64,000 bases of DNA. Source: Desulfocarbo sp964620595. Lineage in GTDB: Bacteria; Desulfobacterota; Desulfarculia; Desulfarculales; Desulfarculaceae. How positions within the stretch are numbered: position 1 is the first letter of the stretch; each line of letters begins with the position of its first letter. The notes under the pieces are model-generated. The model saw nothing but the letters and a program-made list of their open reading frames with translations, was not told where the DNA came from and did not search any database. A program made the translations under genes and the position numbers. The stretch lies in NCBI GenBank assembly GCA_964620595.1, contig CAZUHP010000006.1:36889-100888 (forward strand), given 5' to 3'. Positions 30,686 through 38,480 of this stretch are shown here, piece by piece.

Positions 30686-31083
30686 CACGCCTCCCAGTCC
30701 CCGCCCCGGCCCCGGCGCATCTCGATGATCTCCACCCGACCCTGGCTGCCGATCGAGCTGGAGGCGGCCATGCTGATCAGGCTCAGGATCAAGGCGCCGC
30801 CCACCGAGGCCCAGAAGCCGTGCACGCTGAATCCGGCCAGCAGCTTGCCGGTCAGCCAGAGCATGAGGCCGTTGATGACCAGGGTGAACAATCCCAGGGT
30901 GAGCACGTTGATGGGCAGGGTGAGCACCAGCAGCACCGGCCGGATGAGCGCGTTGAAGATGCCCAGGAACAGGGCGGTGACAAAGGCCCAGCCCACGCCG
31001 TCCACCTGGATGCCGTCGAAGAGCCAGCTTATGAACAGCACTCCCAGGGCGCTGATGATCCATCTGATGATGATGCCTGCCAT
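30685..31083 (-). CDS. Phage-holin-4 superfamily (YvlD-like) membrane protein
   Basis: The 132-residue protein has four hydrophobic helices (IIIRWIISALGVLFISWLF; FVTALFLGIFNALIRPVL; LFTLVINGLMLWLTGKLLAG; WASVGGALILSLISMAAS). The N-terminal half and NALIRPVLLVLTLPINVLTLGLF-like pattern are typical of the YvlD family. These are housekeeping membrane proteins of unknown role, not phage holins. It starts 5 nt after the YihY stop and is coupled to the next small gene. Confidence 0.85.
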   Translation of the reverse strand: MAGIIIRWIISALGVLFISWLFDGIQVDGVGWAFVTALFLGIFNALIRPVLLVLTLPINVLTLGLFTLVINGLMLWLTGKLLAGFSVHGFWASVGGALILSLISMAASSSIGSQGRVEIIEMRRGRGGDWEA

Positions 31084-31088
31084 GAGTC

Positions 31089-32459
31089 TTACCTATCACA
31101 TTGCTGGCAGGGGCGCAACGAGCCCTCCTCGGACCGGCAGACCAGTTCCAGCAGGCTGACCCGGCCCAGCAGCCCGCGCTCCTGGTCCGCGGCCCGCTCC
31201 AACAGCTCCCGCAGCTCCTTCTCGCCGGCCAGCTCGGGGTCGGGCAGGGACTCGCTCTTTTGGCCGCGCATGGCGTCCAGCACGTCCTGCACGCTCACCA
31301 TGTCCAGGGAGCGCGCCGGCTGCACCAGGCCCTCCAGCCCGATCTCGCTGATCAGCCCCGCCTCCTCCAGGGCGTCCACCACCAGCTTGACCTCGCGTTG
31401 GATCACGTCCAGCTCCCGGGCCAGCTCGCCCTGGGAGTAGGGATCCCGGCCCTGGTGAAAGCGCTTGGCCGCGCGGAACATGATGGTCAGCGCCAGGCAC
31501 TCCCGCTGGGCGGGGGTGAGGGTGCGGGTGACGATGCGGGGCAGGGGCCCCCGGCGGCACACGTGGTGGGCCCGGGCCAGCTCGGCCCCGAAGAGCACCA
31601 CGGTCCAGCTCGCCTGCATCCAGATCATGAAAAGGGGCAGGGAGGCGAAGCCGCCGTAGATGGCGTTGTAGCGCGCCACCCCCACCTGGAAGGCGATGTA
31701 GACGTGCTGCACCAGGAACCACAGGGAGGCGGCCACCACCCCGGCCACCAGGGCCGAGGACCAGGGCACCTTGGTGTTGGGCAGGAACAGGTACACGAAC
31801 ACGAAGGCCGCCAGCAACAGCAGCCAGGGCCCCAGGCTGGGCGCGTACTCGGACATGCCGCCCACCACCGGCGCATCGAATACCCAGCGCACCACCTCGT
31901 GGGAGGCGAACGAGGCCCAGGCGCCGGTGGCTCCCAGGATCAGGAGGGGGCAGATTATCAGCACCGACAAGTAGTCGGTGAACTTGCGGAGCCAGCTCCT
32001 CTGGGAGGGCACGTCCCAGATGCGGTTGAAGGTCTCCTCCATGGTGGAGATGGTGAATACCAGGGCCGCCACCAGGAGCACCAGGCCCACCGCCCCCAGG
32101 GTGCCCACCTGGGTGTTCTGCACGTAGCCCAGGATCTGCTCGAACACCTCGCGCTGGCCCACCAAAAATTCGTTGTCGATGATGGCCGTGCGCAAGGTCT
32201 CGGAGAAGCCCAGGCCCTTGGCCACCGAGAAGCTGATGGCCAGGGCCGGCACCAGGGCCAGAAGGGTGATGAAGGTGAGGGCGTTGGCTTGGAAGGGCAC
32301 CCGGTCGCCCATGGAGTTGCGCGCGGCCAGGTAGCACATCTGGAGCGCGAAGTGGCCCCAGTAGGCCGGGCCCTTTTGGGGACGATCCGGCCTCCACAGC
32401 CAGCTCATCACCCGCCGGTCCAGATCGGTCAGCCAGTCTTGTCGGTTGGGTCGTGCCAA
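31089..32459 (-). CDS. YihY/BrkB-family inner-membrane protein
   Basis: The 456-residue protein has six transmembrane helices (about 65-305), with the family motif PFQANALTFITLLALVPALA near the first and YNAIYGGFASLPLFMIWMQ near the fifth. It was once mislabelled RNase BN; the true function is unknown. A soluble tail of about 150 residues has a winged-helix-like segment (QGELARELDVIQREVKLVVDAL) and ends in CQQC. It is first in a run with the YvlD-like and 95-residue genes. Confidence 0.9.
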   Translation of the reverse strand: MARPNRQDWLTDLDRRVMSWLWRPDRPQKGPAYWGHFALQMCYLAARNSMGDRVPFQANALTFITLLALVPALAISFSVAKGLGFSETLRTAIIDNEFLVGQREVFEQILGYVQNTQVGTLGAVGLVLLVAALVFTISTMEETFNRIWDVPSQRSWLRKFTDYLSVLIICPLLILGATGAWASFASHEVVRWVFDAPVVGGMSEYAPSLGPWLLLLAAFVFVYLFLPNTKVPWSSALVAGVVAASLWFLVQHVYIAFQVGVARYNAIYGGFASLPLFMIWMQASWTVVLFGAELARAHHVCRRGPLPRIVTRTLTPAQRECLALTIMFRAAKRFHQGRDPYSQGELARELDVIQREVKLVVDALEEAGLISEIGLEGLVQPARSLDMVSVQDVLDAMRGQKSESLPDPELAGEKELRELLERAADQERGLLGRVSLLELVCRSEEGSLRPCQQCDR

Positions 32460-32484
32460 GCGCTCCTCCCCCGGGGCCTAGAGC

Positions 32485-32787
32485 TTACCACTCCTGGGGA
32501 TCATCCGGCAATGTGAGCCCCAAATCCTCGGGCGGCGGCCCGGCCCCCGCCCGGCGGGCCAGCTCCAGCACCTGCCGCCGCACCTGGGGATCCAGCAGCC
32601 ACTCCCGGCGCACGCAGTAGGCAAAGCGGTTGTCGCCGTATACCTGGAAGGCGCCGGCCGGCTTCTCCAGGAGGTCCTGGTCGAACCAGGGCGCGCAGTC
32701 CGGGTGGAACCAGCCCCAGCCGCCGGGCCCGAAGCAGAGCAGGGACTCGTCGGCACGCAGGGGGAAATGGCAGAAGCAGCAGTTCAT
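32485..32787 (-). CDS. Small cysteine/histidine-rich protein, probably zinc-binding
   Basis: A 100-residue protein of unknown function. The N-terminus has CCFCHFP and, after a CFGPGGWGWF segment, HPDC; the C-X2-C and H-X2-C pairs would suit one treble-clef-like zinc site. The C-terminal half is helical. Its ATG overlaps the adenine deaminase stop by four bases (ATGA), so it is translated with that enzyme. Possibly an accessory or regulator, without direct evidence. Confidence 0.65.
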   Translation of the reverse strand: MNCCFCHFPLRADESLLCFGPGGWGWFHPDCAPWFDQDLLEKPAGAFQVYGDNRFAYCVRREWLLDPQVRRQVLELARRAGAGPPPEDLGLTLPDDPQEW

Positions 32788-34514
32788 GGCTGGTCCACAA
32801 ACAGCTCCACGAAGTCGAAGCGCTCCACGTCCACCAGGCCCCGGTCGGTGAGCTTGAGCCGGGGTATCACCGGCAGGCACACGAAGCTGAGCGCCATGAA
32901 GGGCTCCGGGTGGGAGCAGAGGCGGGCCGCGGCGGCGCGCAGCTCGTCTTGCTCGGCCACCACCGCCTCCAGGGGCTTTTCGCTCATCAGCCCGGCCAGG
33001 GGGAGCGCCAGCTCGGCCAGGACCTCCTGGTCCCGGGCCACGCACAGGCCGCCGCCCATTTCGCCCACCCGGCGGGCGGCGGTGAGCATGGACTCGGTGT
33101 CCGCGCCGGCCACCACCAGGTTGTGGCTGTCGTGGGCCACGCTGGAGGCCAGGGCCCCCGCCTTGAGCCCCAGGCCGCGCAGCAGCCCGTGGCCGATGCC
33201 GCCGCCCCGGCCGTGGCGCTCGATGACCGCCAGCCGGGCCAGGTCGCGCTCGGGGTCGGCGGCCAGGTACACGCTGTCCTGGGGCGCATCCTCTATGGCC
33301 TGGTTGGTGAGTATCTGGCCGGGGACCAGCTCGATGATCCGCGCCCGGGGGGCGGTGACCTCCACCATGAGGGACTCCTCGTCGAGTTCGGGCAGCTTCA
33401 TGGTGTTCCGGGCCGCGGCGGCAAAGGGCGGGGCCACCGGGTCCAAGACCTTGCCGTCCTCGGCCACCAGGCGGCCGGCCTGGTACACCTGGCGCACCTT
33501 GAAGTCCTTGAGGTCCTCCAGCACCACCAGGTCGGCCACCCAGCCCGGGGCCACCGCCCCCCGGCGCCTCAGCAGGAAACGCCGGGCCGGGTTCAGGGTG
33601 ACCAGGCGCAGGGCGATCATGGGGTCCAGGCCCAGGCCCACCGCCTGCCTGAGCAGCGCGTCCAGGTGGCCGTGGCGGGCCAGGTCGTCGGGGTGGCGGT
33701 CGTCGCAGACCAGCAGGCAGCGCCGCTCGCTCAAGGGGGTGACCAGGGGCAACAGGTCGGCCAGGTTCTGGGCCGCGGTGCCCTGGCGGATCATCACCCA
33801 CATGCCCCGGGAGAGCTTTTCGGCCGCTTCCTCCAGGTTGGTGCATTCGTGGTCGCTGTTGGGGCCGGCCAGCAGGTAGGCGTTCAGGTCCTTGCCGGAA
33901 AGCAGGGGGGCGTGGCCGTCCAGGGGCCGGCCCTTGAAGGCCAGTATCTTGTCCAGCACCGCGGGATCGCCAGCCACCACGCCGGGGAAGTTCATGACCT
34001 CGGCCAAACCCAGGATGCGGCGCCAGGAAAGGGTCTGCGCCAGCTCCTCGGCGTCCAGCTCGGCACCGGAGGTTTCCAGGGAGGTAGCCGGCACGCAGGA
34101 GGGCGCGTTGAAGTAGAAGGTGACCGGCAGGCCCTGGGAGTTCTTGAGCATGGCCCGGATGCCGGTGAGCCCCATGACGTTGGCTATCTCGTGGGGGTCG
34201 GCCACGATGAGCGAGGTGCCCCGGGGCGCCACGGCCAGGGCCAGTTGGGCCGGGGAGAGCATGGTGGATTCCACGTGCAGGTGCCCCTCGATGAATCCCG
34301 GCGCCAAAAAGGCTCCCTTGAGGTCCACCCGCCTTGCGCCCTGATAGCGGCCCAGGCCGGCCACCACCCCGTCGTGCAGGGCAACGTCCACCTCCTCCAC
34401 CCGGCCGGAGAACACGTCCACCACCTTGCCGCCGGTGAGCACCAGCTCGGCCGGCTCCTCGCCCCGGGCCACCCGCAGCCGCGCCGCCATCTGCCCGCGT
34501 TCGGTAAGGCTCAT
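32784..34514 (-). CDS. ade: Adenine deaminase
   Basis: A 576-residue amidohydrolase-superfamily enzyme that converts adenine to hypoxanthine in purine salvage. Motifs: APGFIEGHLHVESTM for metal histidines, ADPHEIANVMG, LVCDDRHPDDL and SVAHDSHNLVVAG. The length and domain order are those of Ade/YerA. A strong GGGAGGAG precedes the ATG and overlaps the end of the upstream small gene. It is followed by the coupled zinc-type small protein. Confidence 0.95.
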   Translation of the reverse strand: MSLTERGQMAARLRVARGEEPAELVLTGGKVVDVFSGRVEEVDVALHDGVVAGLGRYQGARRVDLKGAFLAPGFIEGHLHVESTMLSPAQLALAVAPRGTSLIVADPHEIANVMGLTGIRAMLKNSQGLPVTFYFNAPSCVPATSLETSGAELDAEELAQTLSWRRILGLAEVMNFPGVVAGDPAVLDKILAFKGRPLDGHAPLLSGKDLNAYLLAGPNSDHECTNLEEAAEKLSRGMWVMIRQGTAAQNLADLLPLVTPLSERRCLLVCDDRHPDDLARHGHLDALLRQAVGLGLDPMIALRLVTLNPARRFLLRRRGAVAPGWVADLVVLEDLKDFKVRQVYQAGRLVAEDGKVLDPVAPPFAAAARNTMKLPELDEESLMVEVTAPRARIIELVPGQILTNQAIEDAPQDSVYLAADPERDLARLAVIERHGRGGGIGHGLLRGLGLKAGALASSVAHDSHNLVVAGADTESMLTAARRVGEMGGGLCVARDQEVLAELALPLAGLMSEKPLEAVVAEQDELRAAAARLCSHPEPFMALSFVCLPVIPRLKLTDRGLVDVERFDFVELFVDQP

Positions 34515-34516
34515 GT

Positions 34517-34873
34517 CTACTCCTCCCAAAAGGCGGTCCAAACTCCCTGTCCCCCTCGCCCCCCTCGCCCCCTCCGGAAGGCCACCCGGAGCGCCGGGGG
34601 GCAGAACAGGGCCGGGCCCAGGCCCGGGGGCTCGTCTTCGCCGGCAAAGACCAGGCGCAGGCACAGCTCGCCCCGGCTGCGCTCCAGGGCCGCCCGGACC
34701 TCGCTGTTCTCCGGCCGGGCCAGGCACACCGCGGCAAAGGCCCGCGCCGCCGCGGCCTGCACCCGGCGGCCCGATTCCGGGCTCAGGCCCAGCTCCCGGA
34801 TGCGCGCGGCTAGGCCCTCCTGCAAGTCGGCCAGGCGGTCCAGGCGGCAGGCTATGTGTAGCTCATTCGGCAA
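34517..34873 (-). CDS. Small protein resembling a degenerate anti-sigma-factor ATPase domain
   Basis: A 118-residue product starting at TTG 34873 with GGGAG 7 nt upstream, overlapping the preceding kinase-fusion gene by 11 nt. The N-terminal pattern (LACRLDRLADLQEGLAARIRE is close to the RsbW/SpoIIAB start) and GELCLRLVFAGEDEPPG suggest a HATPase-c2 fold, but the N-box Asn/Glu and the DXGXG motif are missing. The C-terminus RRGRGGRGGQG is encoded by the G-rich repeat. It is probably a vestigial or repurposed regulator; the family assignment is weak. Confidence 0.45.
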   Translation of the reverse strand: MPNELHIACRLDRLADLQEGLAARIRELGLSPESGRRVQAAAARAFAAVCLARPENSEVRAALERSRGELCLRLVFAGEDEPPGLGPALFCPPALRVAFRRGRGGRGGQGVWTAFWEE

Positions 34874-36479
34874 GACCCAACTCCCTCAGGCGCGCCAGCA
34901 GGGCCGCCAGCTTGGCCTCGGCGGGCGCGCCGCCGTCCACCACCAGGTGGTGGGCGGCCAACTGGGGCGAAAGCTCCTCCCAGGCCGCAGCTTGCCGGTC
35001 GTAGAGTTCCGGGCAGCCGTCGCTTGCCGCCCCTCCCTGGGCCTGGCGCCGGGCCAGCCGCGCCAGCACCACCTCCCGCTCGGCGCGCACCTCCACCAGC
35101 AGGGGCACGGCGCCGTGCTCCCGGGCCAGCTCCCAGAAGCGCCGCCGCTCCCGGTCCTCCCGGAAGGAGGCGTCCACCACCACGCTGTCGCCGATGGCCA
35201 GCCGACCGGCCGCTGCCTCGTACAGGGCGTCATAGGTGGCCTGGGTGGCCTGGGGGGTGTAGATGCCCTGGCCCCAGGCGTCGGGCGAGGGCCGGGCCGG
35301 GTCCAGGCCCGCCAACTGCTTGCGCACCACGTCGCTGTTGATCTGCAGCCAGCCCAGGCGGCTGGCCAGCTTGCGGGCCAGGAAGCTCTTGCCCGTGCCC
35401 ATCAGGCCCATGAGGCACACCAGGAAATAGGGAGGCTCGGCCACCCCCCCGGCGGCGGCGTAGCGGGCGGCCAGGCGGAAGTAGGCCCGGGCCTTGTCCG
35501 CATCGGTGAACTTCTGCTCCGGCGGCACCTTCTGGTCGTCGATTTCAAAGCCGTACACCTTGGCCCGCACCACCGCCCGGTAGCACTGGTAGAAGCCCAT
35601 GAGCTTGGCTATCGCCCGATCGCCGCTGGCCGCCTGGTACTCCTGGACCAAGACCTCGGCCAGGTCTTCCCGGCCGTGGAAGTCCAGGTCCATGGCCAGG
35701 AAGGCCAGGTCGCAGGCCACGTCCTGGTAGCGGAAGCGCTGGTTGAACTCGATGCAGTCGAACACGATGGGCCGCCCGCCGGCGGGCAGGTTCACGTTGC
35801 CCGAGTGCAGGTCGCCGTGGCCGTCCACGATGAACCCCCCGCGCACCCGTTCGGCCAGCAGGTCCCGGTGTTCCTCCAAGAAGCCCAGGCTGTAGTCCCG
35901 GATGGCCCGCCAGCGCGCCGGCGCCACGGTCACCTCCTGGTAGTCCTCGGTCTGGACGAAGTTCTCCTCCAGGTTGAAGCGTATCTGGGCCGGCCGGCCG
36001 AAGTGGGCCACCTCCCGGCTGCGCTGGGCCCTGGCGTAGAACTCGGCCAGCAGGCGGGCCAGGTCCCTCACCTGCTTCGGGCTCACCCGGTCCTGGGCCA
36101 GGAGCAGGTCCATCTGGCGGGAGCGGTCCATCTGGCGCATCTGCAACACCGGCTCGATCAACGCCTCGCCGGCCTGCTCCAGGGGGACCAGCTTGGGACC
36201 CCCGTTTCCTTGCACCACTCCCAACACCTGGAGGTAGATGTCTGGGGCCAGGCGGCGGTTGAGGCGCAGCTCCTCCTGGCAGTAATGCACCCTGGCCTCC
36301 AGGGTGCTGAAGTCCAGGAAGCCCAGGTTCAAGGGCTTTTTCAACTTGTAGGCGTGGGAGCCGGTGAGGAAGATGTGGCTGATATGAGTCTGCACGTGCT
36401 CCACCGCCTCCACTGGGTGGGGGTAGAGCCCGGGCCGCTGGAAAAGGGCGGCAATGTCGTGGTCGTGGGTCTGCACCAT
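34863..36479 (-). CDS. Aminoglycoside-phosphotransferase-like kinase fused to a P-loop kinase
   Basis: A 538-residue fusion known in many bacteria (COG2187 plus COG0645). The N-terminal half has a kinase-like fold with the catalytic loop GHGDLHSGN and the metal site FDCIEF. The C-terminal half has a P-loop (GLMGTGKSFLA) followed by a small-molecule-kinase fold (VVDASFREDRER). The substrates are unknown; there is no reason to infer antibiotic resistance. I chose ATG 36479, since the upstream in-frame TTG lies within a likely -10 box (TATACT, about 36505). Confidence 0.8.
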   Translation of the reverse strand: MVQTHDHDIAALFQRPGLYPHPVEAVEHVQTHISHIFLTGSHAYKLKKPLNLGFLDFSTLEARVHYCQEELRLNRRLAPDIYLQVLGVVQGNGGPKLVPLEQAGEALIEPVLQMRQMDRSRQMDLLLAQDRVSPKQVRDLARLLAEFYARAQRSREVAHFGRPAQIRFNLEENFVQTEDYQEVTVAPARWRAIRDYSLGFLEEHRDLLAERVRGGFIVDGHGDLHSGNVNLPAGGRPIVFDCIEFNQRFRYQDVACDLAFLAMDLDFHGREDLAEVLVQEYQAASGDRAIAKLMGFYQCYRAVVRAKVYGFEIDDQKVPPEQKFTDADKARAYFRLAARYAAAGGVAEPPYFLVCLMGLMGTGKSFLARKLASRLGWLQINSDVVRKQLAGLDPARPSPDAWGQGIYTPQATQATYDALYEAAAGRLAIGDSVVVDASFREDRERRRFWELAREHGAVPLLVEVRAEREVVLARLARRQAQGGAASDGCPELYDRQAAAWEELSPQLAAHHLVVDGGAPAEAKLAALLARLRELGLAE

Positions 36480-36599
36480 CTCACCTGCCCAGGAGTATTC
36501 TACAAGTATACCGCCTTCCAAGGCAAAGCCGCCCCGGCAAGGCGGGCGGGGGGGCGGGTCGGTTGAGGGCCTGGGGGCAATGCTCTATCATTGGGAGCC

Positions 36600-38480
36600 A
36601 TGCGGCCCTTTTTGTGCATAATCGCTGCCATGGCCCTGGCTGCGGCCCTGCTGGCCGGGGCCAGGGGCCTGGCTGGAGCCGCCGAGGCGGGCAAGCCCGA
36701 TGCGGGCCCGGTCCCCCGGCCGGCAGAGGCAGCGTGGCGCCTGGAGGCGGTGCGCTTCCGGGGCTTCGACAACATCACACCCTCCCAGGCGGCCGCAGTG
36801 ATGGAACTGAAGCCCCCGGGCCTGTTGCAGCTCCGCGAGCGGCCCCGCTTTGACCGGCAGAAGATGCTGCGCGACCAGAAGCGGCTGGTGCAGCTCTACC
36901 ACGAGCACGGCTACTTCCAGGCCACGGTCGAGGCCGAGATCCAGCGCGACCGGAAGGCGCGCAAGGTCACGGTGACCTTCGTGGCCCACGAGGGGCGGCC
37001 GGTGAAGGTGGAGAAGGTGGAACTCAGCGTGGTGCCCGCCGAGCTGGAGGCGTTCTGGCGGCCCCAGCTCTCCGCCCGCCTGCCCATCGCGCCGGGCCAG
37101 CAGTTCAAGCTGAAGCGCTACCAGAAGGCCAAGGAGGCGCTTTCCCGCTTCCTGGCCGACGAGGCCCACCCCCTCAACCAGGTGCAGGGCCAGGTGAGGG
37201 TCTATCCCCAGCGGGGGGCGGCGGTGGTGGTCCTCAGGGTGGAGTTGGGGCCGCGGGTGCTGTTCGGGCCGGTGCGGGTGGAGGGCAACCGGAACATCGG
37301 CCGGGACTACATCCTCAAGGCCAAGACTTTCGCCCGTGGCCAGCCCTTCTCGCGCAAGGCCCTGGACGACACCCAGGCCGCGCTTTTGGACAGCGGCTTC
37401 TTCTCGGCCGTGGACCTGGAGCCCGTGTACGAGGAGATGAAGGACCAGCAGGTGCCCATCCGCTTGCAGGTGGCCGAGCGCGACCGGCATTCGGTGCGCC
37501 TGGGCCTGGGCTGGGGCACGGAGGACCTGTTCCGGGTGCGGATCATGCAAGTGAACCGCAACCTGTTCGGCTGGAACGACACCTTCACCATCGGGGGCAA
37601 ACTCAGCGCCATCTACCAGGGCCTGGTGGGACGCCTGAAGATACCCTATCGCTTCGGCCTGGACACGGGTCTTCTGATTTCGGGCGGCCTGGAGCAGAAG
37701 GACAACGAGGCCTACGAGAACCGGCGGCTGTTCTTCTCGCCGGTGATGGAGTACCGGCTGGCCGGCAGGTGGCGTTTCTATCTGGGCTACAACGTGGAAA
37801 AGGACAGCCTGCTGGAGCTGAAGGCGGCGGTGCCCGACCCCGAGCTGGAGAAGGAGGAGAAGTACATCTCCTCGGTGCCCCTTGGTTTCCGCTATGACGG
37901 CCGCAACTCGGTGCTCAACCCCACCTCGGGCACCTTCTTCCGCCTGGACGTGGAGGTGGCCTCGGACGCCATCGGTTCGGAGGTGGAGTTCCTGCGCGCG
38001 GTGGCCGACCTGCGCCGGGTGGTTCCCCTGGAGGGAGCGCTGGGCTGGAAGGACTGGTACCTGGCGGGCCGGGCCAAGGGCGGGGCGGTCTGGCCCTTGC
38101 CGGGCACCGAGCACATCCCCCTGATACGCCGCTTCTTCCCCGGCGGGCCGGACAGCGTGCGCGGCTATCCCTACCAGAAGCTGGGCCCCCTGGACGAGGG
38201 CGGCAAACCCCTGGGCGGCGAGGCCTTCGTGGAGGGCAGCCTGGAGCTGCGTTTTCCCATCGTGGGCGAGCTGGGCGGGGTGCTGTTCGTGGACGCGGGC
38301 AATGCCTACGAGTCCTTGAGCACCGGGATGGCCTCCCTGCGCTTCACCAGCGGCCTGGGCCTGCGCTATCACACGCCGGTGGGGCCTTTGCGCCTGGACT
38401 TCGGCTACCAGCTCAATCCGCCTGCGGGTGAGCCCTTGCCGCGCTACCAGGTGTACCTCTCGGTGGGGCAGGCTTTCTGA
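36600..38480 (+). CDS. tamA: TamA/BamA-family outer-membrane assembly protein
   Basis: The 626-residue precursor has a signal peptide (MRPFLCIIAAMALAAALLAG), three POTRA domains (about 50-270, the third containing VEGNRNIGRDYIL and DSGFFSAVDLEP) and an Omp85 barrel with the conserved VRGYPYQKLGP loop and C-terminal phenylalanine. Three POTRA domains and the coupled downstream tamB identify TamA rather than BamA. With TamB it bridges the two membranes and supports outer-membrane protein insertion or phospholipid transport. Its stop shares one base with the tamB ATG. Confidence 0.93.
   Translation: MRPFLCIIAAMALAAALLAGARGLAGAAEAGKPDAGPVPRPAEAAWRLEAVRFRGFDNITPSQAAAVMELKPPGLLQLRERPRFDRQKMLRDQKRLVQLYHEHGYFQATVEAEIQRDRKARKVTVTFVAHEGRPVKVEKVELSVVPAELEAFWRPQLSARLPIAPGQQFKLKRYQKAKEALSRFLADEAHPLNQVQGQVRVYPQRGAAVVVLRVELGPRVLFGPVRVEGNRNIGRDYILKAKTFARGQPFSRKALDDTQAALLDSGFFSAVDLEPVYEEMKDQQVPIRLQVAERDRHSVRLGLGWGTEDLFRVRIMQVNRNLFGWNDTFTIGGKLSAIYQGLVGRLKIPYRFGLDTGLLISGGLEQKDNEAYENRRLFFSPVMEYRLAGRWRFYLGYNVEKDSLLELKAAVPDPELEKEEKYISSVPLGFRYDGRNSVLNPTSGTFFRLDVEVASDAIGSEVEFLRAVADLRRVVPLEGALGWKDWYLAGRAKGGAVWPLPGTEHIPLIRRFFPGGPDSVRGYPYQKLGPLDEGGKPLGGEAFVEGSLELRFPIVGELGGVLFVDAGNAYESLSTGMASLRFTSGLGLRYHTPVGPLRLDFGYQLNPPAGEPLPRYQVYLSVGQAF

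Noticed and set aside
30685..31083. A phage holin as a sign of a prophage
   Set aside because: The YvlD-like family is chromosomal and no other phage gene is nearby.
34863..36479. Aminoglycoside resistance determinant
   Set aside because: The kinase-plus-P-loop fusion is a widespread uncharacterised housekeeping family, not a resistance enzyme.
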